This document shows, piece after piece, positions 22,801 through 30,998 of a stretch of DNA of 64,000 bases (the first letter of the stretch is position 1; every line of letters begins with the position of its first letter). This DNA is from Lamellibrachia satsuma (Eukaryota; Annelida; Polychaeta; Sabellida; Siboglinidae), in assembly GCA_033239005.1 (NCBI GenBank), contig BSQZ01000079.1, positions 186,001 through 250,000 on the forward strand, read 5' to 3'. The position numbers and the translations under genes are program-made. The notes under the pieces are model-generated. The model ran no database searches, was not told the DNA's origin, and saw only the letters and a program-made list of their open reading frames with translations.

Positions 22801-25800
22801 ACAGAGGTGCGTACACAACATAGACACAGTGGAAGCTCTACAGAGGTACATACACAGCACAGAGACAGTGGAGGCTCTACAGAGGTACGTACACAACATA
22901 GAGACAGTGGAGGCTCTACAGAGGTACGTATACAACATAGACACAGTGGAGGCTCTACAGAGGTACGTACACAACACAGAGGTACGTACACAGCACAGAG
23001 ACAGTGGAGGCTCTACAGAGGTACGTACACAACATAGAGACAGTGGAGGCTCTACAGAGGTATGTACGCAACATAGAGACAGTGGAGGCTCTAGAGAAGA
23101 ACGTACACAACATAGAGACAGTGGAAGCTCTACAGAGCTGCGTACACAACATAGAGACAGTGGAAGCTCTACAGAGGCACGTACACAACATATAGACAGT
23201 GGAGGCTCTACAGAGGTATGTACACAACATAGACACAGTGGAGGCTCTACAGAGGTACGTACACAGCACAGAGACGGTGGAGGCTCTACAGAGGTGCGTA
23301 CACAACATAGAAACAGTGGAAGCTCTACAGAGGTACGTACACAGCACAGAGACAGTGGAGGCTCTACAGAGGTACGTACACAACATAGAGACAGTGGAAG
23401 CTCTACAGTGGTACGTACACAACATAGAGACAGTGGAAGCTCTACAGAGGTACGTACACAACATAGACACAGTGGAGGCTCTACAGAGGTACGTACACAA
23501 CATAGAGACAGTGGAGGCTCTACAGAGGTACGTACACAGCACAGAGACAGTGGAGGCTCTACAGAGGTACGTACACAACATAGAGACAGTGGAAGCTCTA
23601 CAGTGGTACGTACACAACATAGAGACAGTGGAAGCTCTACAGAGGTACGTACACAACATAGACACAGTGGAGGCTCTACAGAGGTACGTACACAGCACAG
23701 AGACAGTGGAGGCTCTACAGAGGTGCGTACACAACATAGAGACAGTGGAAGCTCTACAGAGGTACGTACACAGCACAGAGACAGTGGAGGCTCTACAGAG
23801 GTGCATACACAACATAGAGACAGAGGAAGCTTTACAGAGGTACGTACACAGCACAGAGACAGTGGAGGCTCTACAGAGGTGCGTACACAACATAGAGACA
23901 GTGGAAGCTCTACAGAGGTACGTACACAGCACAGAGACAGTGGAGGCTCTACAGAGGTGCATACACAACATAGAGACAGAGGAAGCTTTACAGAGGTACG
24001 TACACAGCACAGACACAGTGGAGGCTCTACAGAGGTGCGTACACAACATAGACACAGTGGAAGCTCTACAGAGGTACATACACAGCACAGAGACAGTGGA
24101 GGCTCTACAGAGGTACGTACACAACATAGAGACAGTGGAGGCTCTACAGAGGTACGTATACAACATAGACACAGTGGAGGCTCTACAGAGGTACGTACAC
24201 AACACAGAGGTACGTACACAGCACAGAGACAGTGGAGGCTCTACAGAGGTACGTACACAACATAGAGACAGTGGAGGCTCTACAGAGGTGCATACACAAC
24301 ATAGAGACAGAGGAAGCTTTACAGAGGTGCGTACACAACATAGAGACAGTGGAAGCTCTACAGAGGTACGTACACAGCACAGAGACAGTGGAGGCTCTAC
24401 AGAGGTACGTACACAACATAGAGACAGTGGAAGCTCTACAGAGGTACGTATACAACATAGACACAGTGGAGGCTCTACAGAGGTACGTACACAACACAGA
24501 GGTACGTACACAGCACAGAGACAGTGGAGGCTCTACAGAGGTACGTACACAACATAGAGACAGTGGAGGCTCTACAGAGGTATGTACACAACATAGAGAC
24601 AGTGGAGGCTCTACAGAAGTACGTACACAACATAGAGACAGTGGAAGCTCTACAGAGCTGCGTACACAACATAGAGACAGTGGAAGCTCTACAGAGGTAT
24701 GTACACAACATATAGACAGTGGAGGCTCTACAGAGGTACGTACACAACATAGACACAGTGGAGGCTCTACAGAGGTACGTACACAGCACAGAGACAGTGG
24801 AGGCTCTACAGAGGTGCGTACACAACATAGAGACAGTGGAAGCTCTACAGAGGTACGTACACAGCACAGAGACAGTGGAGGCTCTACAGAGGTACGTACA
24901 CAACATAGAGACAGTGGAAGCTCTACAGAGGTACGTACACAGCACAGAGACAGTGGAGGCTCTACAGAGGTACGTACACAACATAGACACAGTGGAGGCT
25001 CTACAGAGGTACGTACACAACATAGAGACAGTGGAGGCTCTACAGAGGTACGTACACAGCACAGAGACAGTGGAGGCTCTACAGAGGTACGTACACAACA
25101 GAGAGACAGTGGAGGCTCTACAGAGGTACGTACACAACACAGAGACAGTGGAGGCTCTACAGAGGTACGTACACAGCACAGAGACAGTGGAGGCTCTACA
25201 GAGGTACGTACACAATATAGAGACAGTGGAGGCTCCACAGAGGTACGTACACAGCACACAGGCAGTGGAGGCTCTACAGAGGTACATACGCAACACAGAG
25301 ACAGTGGAGGCTCTACAGAGGTACGTACACAGCATAGAGGCAGTGGAGGGTCTACAGAGGTACGTACGCAACACAGAGACAGTGGAGGCTCTACAGAGGT
25401 ACGTACACAGCATAGAGACAGTGGAGGCTCTACAGAGGTACGTACACAACACAGAGACAGTGGAGGCTCTACAGAGGTACGTACACAGCATAGAGACAGT
25501 GGAGGCTCTACAGAGGTACGTACACAACACAGAGACAGTGGAGGCTCTACAGAGGTACGTACACAGCATAGAGACAGTGGAGGCTCTACAGAGGTACGTA
25601 CACAGCATAGAGACAGTGGAGGCTCTACAGAGGTACGTACACAGCATAGAGACAGTGGAGGGTCTACAGAGGTACGTACACAGCATAGAGACAGTGGAGG
25701 CTCTACAGAGGTACGTACACAGCATAGAGACAGTGGAGGCTCTACAGAGGTACGTACACAACAGAGAGACAGTGGAGGCTCTACAGAGGTACGTACACTG

Positions 25801-27984
25801 CATAGAGACAGTGGAGGGTCTACAGAGGTACGTACACAGCATAGAGACAGTGGAGGGTCTACAGAGGTACGTACACAGCACAGAGACAGTGGAGGGTCTA
25901 CAGAGGTATGTACAGAACAGAAAGACAGTGGAGGGTCTATAGAGATATGTACACAACAGACAGACAGTGGAGGCTCTACAGAGGTACATACACAGCATAG
26001 AGACAGTGGAGGGTCTACAGAGGTCCGTACACAGCACAGAGACAGTGGAGGCTCTACAGAGGTACATACACAGCATAGAGACAGTGGAGGGTCTACAGAG
26101 GTACGTACACAACATAGAGGCAATGGAGGCTCTACAGAGGTACGTACACAGCATAGAGAAAGTGGAGGCTCTACAGAGGTATGTACACAGCATAGAGACA
26201 GTGGAGGCTCTACAGAGGTACGTACACAGCATAGAGACAATGGAGGCTCTACAGAGGTATGTACCCAACATAGAGACAATGGAGGCTCTACAAAGATATG
26301 TATTTAATGTGCTATTTTCCGTCCAAATTGTTTTTTCCATACTATTCTAATCCCAATTCCTTTTTCTCAAAATCTGGAATTGAAATGAGGAATTGATCTA
26401 GGAACTGACTCCAATGACCTATTATAGACTGCAGAAGAAGGATTTATGATGGCGTCATCAAGTGAGGCTTTCTCTCGAGCAGGTCGGTGCGCGATCCTCG
26501 AGCCAACTACAAACAGTCCATGAGTGTTTTGGAACATGCAAAGAAGTTCCGTCCTGATGTACTTACAAAGACATCGCTGATGGTTGGTCTTGGTGAAAGG
26601 GACGAAGAGGTCATCAAGGTCATGCAAGGTCAGTCAGGGGTCACAACCTATGGTGGGATAATGAATTCGTAGTAAGACTCTGTGACACTTGACTGTCTCT
26701 TGTGTGTCTAAAGCATTCCCATGGTTAGGTCAAATTGCTAAATCTTGAGTATGATATAGATTACAGTGCATCAGAACATTTCGATTATGATTACACTTGC
26801 AGAATATATGGTTAACAGTGCATGGGCATATGGTCCCAGTGCACGGGTATGTGGTCCCAGTGTGTGGGTATGTGGTCCCAGTGTGTGGGTATGTGGTCCC
26901 AGTGCATGGGTATGTGGTCCCAGTGTGTGGGTATGTGGTCCCGGTGTGTGGGTATATAGTCCCAGTGCACAGGTATGTGGTCCCAGTGTGTCGGTATGTG
27001 GTCCCAGTGTGTGGGTATGTGGTCCCAGTGTTTGGGCATATGGTCCCAGTGCATGGGTATGTGGTCCAAGTGTGTGGGCATGTGGTCCCAGTTATTGGGC
27101 ATGTGGTCCCAGTGCATGGATATGTGGTCCCAGTGCATGGGTATATGGTCCCAGTGCATGGGCATGTGGTCCCAGTTATTGGGCATGTGGTCCCCGTCTG
27201 TATGCGATGTGTATGTTTGACTATGAGGCTGTGTTTCAGACCTGCGAGACATCGGGGTAGACTGTTTGACCGTGGGTCAGTACATGCAGCCGACTAAGCG
27301 TCACCTGTTTGTGAAGGAGTATGTCAGTCCAGAGAAGTTCCGCCACTGGGAAGAACTGGGCAACAAGATGGGATTCCTGTACACAGCAAGTGGTCCACTA
27401 GTTCGATCATCCTACAAAGCCGGTCAGCCCAGTGGTCATCATCATATATTTAATGCTTTGTCACTATGATTATTACTAATTTGACCTTTAAGATCTAATC
27501 GAATAGGCAAAGCCTTCCTGCCAGTGTTTTGTTATGGATGTGTTGAGAGTCTACCACGTCAGATGACATTGTAGTCTGATAGGTAGCATCACAGGAATAA
27601 GCATTTTGTTAGAGTTACAGGTCATTTCATTTCATCATTACTGGAATAGAGCGACAATAACATAAGTGGAGGTATGAAAGGAAATGTGTCTTCCATGGGG
27701 TAAACAAAATCCCGACTGGGACAACCGGAATTAAACCATGAAGAACTACATTTCATGGCCATACTGCGGAATTATATTCACCTGCTCCTGCTAATCTTAC
27801 AGCATCTAATAACAGTTGTATAGCATATTAATGGTGCAAGATGAGCTCTAGTACATCCGTCCACCTGCTGTAAGTATTGTGGGAATGTATTCATTTTTGA
27901 TTTTGTTTTTCAGGAGAGTTTTTCATCACAAATTTATTGCGGAAGAAACAAGACGCTACTGAAGAAGAAGCCACAGAAACATAG
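9060..27984 (+). CDS. LIAS: Lipoyl synthase, mitochondrial (complete gene, ten exons)
   Basis: Radical-SAM enzyme of the mitochondrial matrix that inserts two sulfur atoms into octanoyl groups on E2 and H proteins to make lipoyl cofactors. Joined exons: 9060-9104, 10464-10621, 11056-11149, 12134-12214, 20171-20327, 21322-21379, 22093-22221, 26483-26628, 27240-27422, 27914-27984. They total 1122 nt (373 codons), close to the 372 residues of human LIAS, and all phases match. Visible: auxiliary-cluster CX4CX5C (Cys101, 106, 112), radical-SAM CX3CX2C (Cys132, 136, 139) and the C-terminal RSSY motif that supplies the serine ligand. The first about 40 residues are basic and hydroxylated, as for a mitochondrial presequence. 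Odd: exon 7 continues into about 105 copies of its own 3' end (22186-26305). Intron 4 is packed with LINEs. Everything from exon 2 on is very secure; exon 1 is inferred. Confidence 0.96.
9380..10260 (+). mobile_element. Decayed L2-like LINE fragment in LIAS intron 1
   Basis: Frames on the plus strand show a reverse-transcriptase core with YADDAQLY (about 9590) and a C-terminal region with [14 protein letters not shown] (9959-10000), [15 protein letters not shown] (about 10024-10068) and [14 protein letters not shown] (about 10107-10140). These are typical of L2/CR1-group ORF2 ends. Stops and frameshifts are frequent. Confidence 0.75.
10321..10367. repeat. Inverted repeat, 14-bp arms
   Basis: ATGATTGATCATTG (10321-10334) and its exact reverse complement (10354-10367) are separated by 19 bp. 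AT-rich, LIAS intron 1. Confidence 0.8.
10464..10621 (+). CDS. LIAS: LIAS exon 2
   Basis: Acceptor TTTTGTAG, donor AAAG|GTAATA. It encodes the rest of the presequence and the N-terminal segment [10 protein letters not shown] and LVKKSGER, which corresponds to the GPDLQDFVSG and LKRQKGER region of animal LIAS. It ends in phase 2 inside the Arg codon. Confidence 0.92.
10847..10887. repeat. (AT)n microsatellite
   Basis: About 20 AT units in LIAS intron 2. Confidence 0.95.
11056..11149 (+). CDS. LIAS: LIAS exon 3
   Basis: Acceptor CTTTCAG, donor ACACG|GTAAGC. It starts by completing Arg and encodes [14 protein letters not shown], almost identical to animal LIAS, through LRSHKLHT. Confidence 0.97.
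11680..11718. repeat. Perfect 17-bp stem, 5-nt loop
   Basis: CAACTGCATGTCACCCA (11680-11696), loop GTGCA, then the exact reverse complement (11702-11718). It lies in LIAS intron 3 and could form a hairpin in the pre-mRNA or a cruciform in DNA. Too short for a classical microRNA precursor. Confidence 0.9.
12134..12214 (+). CDS. LIAS: LIAS exon 4 (auxiliary cluster)
   Basis: Acceptor TTTTGCTAG, donor CATG|GTAGGT, phase 0 at both ends, 27 codons. It holds [17 protein letters not shown], the CX4CX5C motif that binds the auxiliary [4Fe-4S] cluster sacrificed as sulfur source. Confidence 0.98.
12410..13290 (-). mobile_element. LINE, 3' part (host of nested CR1)
   Basis: On the minus strand: [17 protein letters not shown] and [13 protein letters not shown] (about 13265-13160), the region after the RT domain in Jockey/L2-like LINEs, then a degenerate end and a 3' tail made of AATACAATATTAT repeats (12465-12560) with GGAAATAAATTTAATCTTATC at 12410-12440. 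The 5' part of the same element is at 16010-16630, on the other side of the CR1 copy. Confidence 0.7.
13300..13862 (+). pseudogene. CR1 endonuclease remnant
   Basis: Encoded motifs, with frame changes: GLVYQSP (about 13434), IMGDFNHG (about 13520) and [13 protein letters not shown] (13730-13765). A stop after the VKVD residues (13860) and another at 13340 break it. Confidence 0.75.
14229..15767 (+). pseudogene. CR1 reverse transcriptase remnant
   Basis: [12 protein letters not shown] (about 14409), NIIPLF ending at a stop at 14547, [12 protein letters not shown] (about 14596), [12 protein letters not shown] (about 14815), VPQGSVLG (about 14952), FADDTKVF (about 15044), then a 600-bp open part with [15 protein letters not shown] and [13 protein letters not shown]-run at 15158 and several indels disrupt the frame. 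Confidence 0.8.
16010..16630 (-). mobile_element. LINE, 5' part (RT core), split from 12410-13290
   Basis: On the minus strand: [20 protein letters not shown] (about 16590-16530), [19 protein letters not shown] (about 16490-16435), [20 protein letters not shown] (about 16310-16250) and [10 protein letters not shown] (about 16225-16195). These are unmistakable RT motifs. The frame is open only from 16336 to 15929. The continuation (FLG motif) is at about 13265. About 85 bp (15926-16010) between the CR1 end and this fragment is unassigned. Confidence 0.8.
17640..18900 (-). mobile_element. Rex1-like LINE, decayed (LIAS intron 4)
   Basis: Minus strand, reading 5' to 3': [15 protein letters not shown] (about 18755-18710), a [16 protein letters not shown] box (about 18570-18520, YADD degraded), [13 protein letters not shown] (about 18443-18405), then [27 protein letters not shown] and an end with [10 protein letters not shown] (17833). 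The 3' end GGATGAATAAAGTATACTTG (17690-17665) fits Rex1/Babar-type termini. Frames are broken. Confidence 0.75.
18280..18398. repeat. Tandem duplication of 60/59 bp inside the Rex1-like ORF
   Basis: The block beginning AGGTATTTGTAAGTATC at 18280 and ending GGTTTAGG at 18339 is repeated at 18340-18398 with one base lost. It duplicates the [12 protein letters not shown] region of the encoded protein. Confidence 0.9.
19449..19570. repeat. AT-rich hairpin (29-bp stem) with degenerate upstream copy
   Basis: Bases 19505-19533 pair with 19542-19570 over 29 positions (two G-T pairs) with an 8-nt loop TTACTAAA. Bases 19453-19500 are a shorter relative containing the 23-nt interrupted palindrome GATGTATTTTA-C-TAAAATACATC. 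It may be a small inverted-repeat element (MITE-like). Confidence 0.75.
20171..20327 (+). CDS. LIAS: LIAS exon 5 (radical-SAM cluster)
   Basis: Acceptor GATCCCAG, donor GGATG|GTCAGT. It encodes [16 protein letters not shown], with the CX3CX2C radical-SAM motif, and [15 protein letters not shown]. It ends in phase 1, completed as Asp by exon 6. Confidence 0.98.
20596..20644. repeat. 14-bp tandem repeat, 3.5 copies
   Basis: ATGTGACACAGCTG repeated three times and a half in LIAS intron 5. Confidence 0.9.
21322..21379 (+). CDS. LIAS: LIAS exon 6
   Basis: Acceptor CCCTCTAG, donor AAGAT|GTAAGC. It encodes [10 protein letters not shown] through REIKKM, corresponding to DMPDGGAEHI in human LIAS. 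58 bp, phases 1 and 2. Confidence 0.95.
21810..22076 (+). repeat. Dispersed repeat next to LIAS exon 7, partner at 33789-34038
   Basis: Both copies share, in order, AATTCTnTCTTAT, ATTCACnAGGGTTCT, CTAACTTTACAAGA, ACTAATTGAA, ATGCTTTCAATACTA and TTGAAATTCATTCA. They are diverged (perhaps 70-75 percent by eye). This copy ends 16 bp before the exon 7 boundary. Confidence 0.65.
22093..22221 (+). CDS. LIAS: LIAS exon 7 (seed of the 39-bp array)
   Basis: Acceptor GCATGTAG. It encodes [15 protein letters not shown] and [13 protein letters not shown]. The shortest form ends at CTACAGAG|GTACGT (donor at 22222), phase 2, and joins exon 8 as ..[11 protein letters not shown].., colinear with other LIAS. 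The same donor sequence then recurs every 39 bp. The next five units stay open in this frame until TAG at 22412-22414, so donors of units 1-5 would all give in-frame products. Confidence 0.95.
22186..26305 (+). repeat. 39-bp minisatellite grown from the LIAS exon 7 / intron 7 junction
   Basis: About 105 tandem copies of GTACGTACACAACATAGAG followed by ACAGTGGAGGCTCTACAGAG. The unit is the last 31 exonic bases (coding [11 protein letters not shown]) plus the first intronic bases GTACGTAC, so each copy contains the 5' splice site AGAG|GTACGT. Being 39 bp (13 codons) it keeps the enzyme's frame. Variants: CAACATAGAG versus CAGCACAGAG, GTACGT/GTATGT/GTGCGT/GTGCAT donors, GGAGG/GGAAG. Three truncated units (at about 22971, 24199 and 24491) change the frame. 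In exon frame a TAG at 22412-22414 closes unit 6. Confidence 0.95.
26483..26628 (+). CDS. LIAS: LIAS exon 8
   Basis: Acceptor CTCGAGCAG, donor CAAG|GTCAGT. It encodes [20 protein letters not shown] and [15 protein letters not shown]. It begins in phase 2, which accepts a donor from any 39-bp unit of the upstream array. Confidence 0.97.
26813..27196 (+). repeat. 21-bp minisatellite in LIAS intron 8
   Basis: About 18 copies of GGTATGTGGTCCCAGTGTGTG with variants (GCATGG, TTATTG). The 7-codon periodic frames on both strands are artefacts. It ends about 45 bp before exon 9. Confidence 0.95.
27240..27422 (+). CDS. LIAS: LIAS exon 9
   Basis: Acceptor GTGTTTCAG, donor GCCG|GTCAGC. It encodes [27 protein letters not shown] and [17 protein letters not shown] carries the serine ligand of the auxiliary cluster. 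Confidence 0.98.
27914..27984 (+). CDS. LIAS: LIAS exon 10 (C-terminus)
   Basis: Acceptor TTGTTTTTCAG. It encodes [19 protein letters not shown] and ends with TAG at 27982-27984. The acidic tail is lineage-specific; GEFF.xNLxxxx is conserved. Confidence 0.95.
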
Positions 27985-28009
27985 ATATTTATAGGACGCA
28001 TAAACCTCA

Positions 28010-28036
28010 ATTAAACTGATCATCTGCCATATTAAA
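28010..28036 (+). promoter_or_regulatory. Candidate LIAS polyadenylation signals
   Basis: ATTAAA at 28010-28015 and 28031-28036, 25 and 46 bases after the stop codon; no AATAAA is closer. Short 3' UTR if used. Confidence 0.45.
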
Positions 28037-29429
28037 CCCTAATTCTGTGCAAAAAAATTACAACTTTCCGGCATGGTTAGTACTGTTTCTTACATTGTTG
28101 TACAGCCTGTGTATTGAAATGTACAAGTTGTACTTGTGCAGAATCATTCCACATGCATTGGGAGGCAGAAGAACAGTCTTGTGATGGTCTGACAAGAAAG
28201 TATCACGGACTGTGTGAATGTATCCACACATCAACGTCTGAGTTTTTGAGTCTTGTAAAATAATTGAAAATTATGATGTCACTAGTAATTATATTTTAGT
28301 AAGAGTACAGCTCCTTTTCAGAAAAGAAACTAAAAGTTTCTCCAGGTGTGCACAACTTGCCATCAAGATCAGCAAGCGTTTCTTTCAGGCCCCAAAAGTA
28401 TGCCAACAACTGAACATGTCATCTTGACTAACACACAGGTCACTAGTCTTCCTGACAGTAGCACAATATGTGTGCTCACATATTAAAGCTGGCATTGTGC
28501 AGTCAATGTATGTATACTAGTGTGTTTTACAGCATTCCTATGTTATCTGGTGAATTACTTAATTAGTAGTGCAACACTGTGTTATGGAATATGTTTATCT
28601 GGGTTATGTGATTGTTGTGTTGTCAAAATGCAGTATCATATATTTGTTATTCAACAGTAATTGTGAAATATCCAAAGTGTTGTTAAATCATTACATCACA
28701 CTGACAGTGTTGTACAATTATACATCAAGTTGTTGAAAGCCTGTTTGATGTCTTTCCTTACTGTTTGTATATGGGGCATTCCATCTCAAATCAACCAAAA
28801 TATGAAAATCTTATTGCACTCATATTTTTTAATTCAACCAACATTTTACCAATTAATCCACAGGTCAATATAACAACACAAGTCAAACCATAAGGCTGTA
28901 GTTTGAATAGTTTCTGAGTTATGACCATTTTTTAAATTTTGTACATTCTGTCATTTTTGAAAATTTTCGGAAATCATGAAGATATCTTGTTCTACTTAAA
29001 ATACCAATAAGTCAAAAACTATTTGTGCCAGAACTGCAATTTGGCATGCTTATTCTCTGTCATAAGTAGATAGTGCCATATGTACATAGTGCCACTTTTG
29101 TATATTAGGTCTCCCACAATATTAAATTTGTGCGTTTTTATGTGCGAAATTGAGCCAATTAGTGAATTTAGACCCATATTTCAACAATAAAACATGTTAC
29201 AACACAAATGAATCATATTTGGACCAATAACACACCTACATAGCTAGGTATATGAAAAGTTTGAAATGTCTATCTTGATTAGTTTATGAGATACTGATCT
29301 CCAAAGTTGGTACATAGTGAAAAGTTTTATGAAAGGCAGGTACAATGCCTGTGTAATGCACCATATTTGGATTCCCTATTTAAATGGCTTCATGTTGAAA
29401 GAAATATTTCAAATTGACATATTTTGTGT
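28037..29429. other. Intergenic, strongly AT-rich, no gene seen
   Basis: No exon, RNA gene or recognised element. The part from about 28770 has long T/A-rich stretches without a tandem pattern. Confidence 0.6.
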
Positions 29430-29988
29430 GTTTATTTAATCAATAGATTAAAACACAATATCAAATCGTAAAGCTGATTTTACTGCCTAGTAAGAAAATT
29501 ATGTAAATATTGTTGTCAAATGCAAAAAAAACATCTGAATACATAATTCTAGATTATTTGTAGGTTTATTTAATCAATAGATTAAAACACAATATCAAAT
29601 CGTAAAGCTGATTTTACTGCCTAGTAAGAAAGTAAGAAAATTATGTAAATATTGTTGTCAAATGCAAAAAAACATCTGAATACATAATTCTAGATTATTT
29701 GTAGGTTTATTTAATCAATAGATTAAAACACAATATCAAATCGTAAAGCTGATTTTACTGCCTAGTAAGAAAGTAAGAAAATTATGTAAATATTGTTGTC
29801 AAATGCAAAAAAAACATCTGAATACATAATTCTAGATTATTTGTAGGTTTATTTAATCAATAGATTAAAACACAATATCAAATCGTAAAGCTGATTTTAC
29901 TGCCTAGTAAGAAAGTAAGAAAATTATGTAAATATTGTTGTCAAATGCAAAAAAAACATCTGAATACATAATTCTAGATTATTTGTAG
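29430..29988. repeat. Four tandem copies of a 134-142-bp unit
   Basis: Copies start at 29430, 29564, 29705 and 29847 with GTTTATTTAATCAATAGA and are almost identical. The first lacks an 8-bp GTAAGAAA-type duplication present in the other three. The A-run varies by one base. Confidence 0.95.
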
Positions 29989-30998
29989 GGGAGACCGGGG
30001 CTAGTTGTACACAGGGGCTAGTGTTAGTCGTTTTATGAAAATAGCATAGATATGGAGATACCATCGACAGTAGTTGGATGAAAGTCCACCAACAGACACA
30101 CTGTGCAAAAATGGGGAGTTAAGAAGACAAAATTAACGATGTGTGGACAAAAATGACTTTAAAAAAATTGTTTGGGTATGCCCACAAATTTGCATCTCGG
30201 GCAGCCACTTTTTAGGTTTCGTGAATGAAAGTATGATAGCAAACTGTATTACCTGCATATATATATCAAATTAAAACAAAAATTTATGTTGTTACAATGC
30301 CAAAGTCCTATGTTTTCTAATATAGCATCATTAAAAACACTTATTGTCAATTCTGTTGCAATAACCATTATATTAATTGCAATGTAACAGCCCTTGATCT
30401 GTAATAATTATTATTGTTATATTTAGTAGGTGATTTAGTTTTTACATGGTTTACTTGAGTTTTCTCTAATCCACACCGTGGATCACTTTTCTGCACATTG
30501 AATGCACTGAAGCCACAAATGCTTCGCTTCAAAAGGCAGCATCTTTTGATTCTTTTTCCAGCCAGAAACCCCTACTTCATATCCATAGTTGTACAGCCCA
30601 GTCCATGTGTTTGTTTAATTAAGCCAGGACTTCCAGTAAGCTCACAATGAAAGGGTCATTCATCAGTTAGCCATAAAATGCCTTTGTTGCTCTCACAAGT
30701 GACAATGCTAAGTACTGCTAGCTGAGTCTTAAGAAGTTGACTTAAGTCAGACAGCCTGCACCAGTATTGTCTGGTGCCAATTTGTAGTGTAGTTAAAGTA
30801 CAAAGGGGATGTTGAGCCCTGGACATTGGCAGGTGCTAATCCACCCTCTCAGCAAATATTAGTTGTGGACTTGTGGTCACTGCCAGCCACAACATGCCTA
30901 ACAGTGTTTATTGATTCACATATCATATACCGGTATATTTAATGGTTATATTTCTAAATTTGTTTTCTCTTGTTGTGCTATGCTATAAAATGTATTTA
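29989..30998. other. Intergenic, no gene seen
   Basis: It begins with GAGACCGGGGCTAGTTGTACA and has a second GGGGCTAGT 19 bp on. No reading frame or RNA is recognisable. Confidence 0.55.

Noticed and set aside
22069..26340. Very long reading frames on both strands (up to about 700 codons), Cys-rich on the minus strand and ETVEALQR- or [13 protein letters not shown] on the plus strand
   Set aside because: They follow from a 39-bp unit (a multiple of three) that lacks stops in most frames. No start context, splice logic or similarity supports them as proteins. Only the first few units in the LIAS frame are considered potentially coding.
26766..27297. Frames with 7-residue periods (GPSVWVC, VPVCGYV, HWDHIPT)
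   Set aside because: The 21-bp intronic array of LIAS is open in several frames on both strands; none has independent support.
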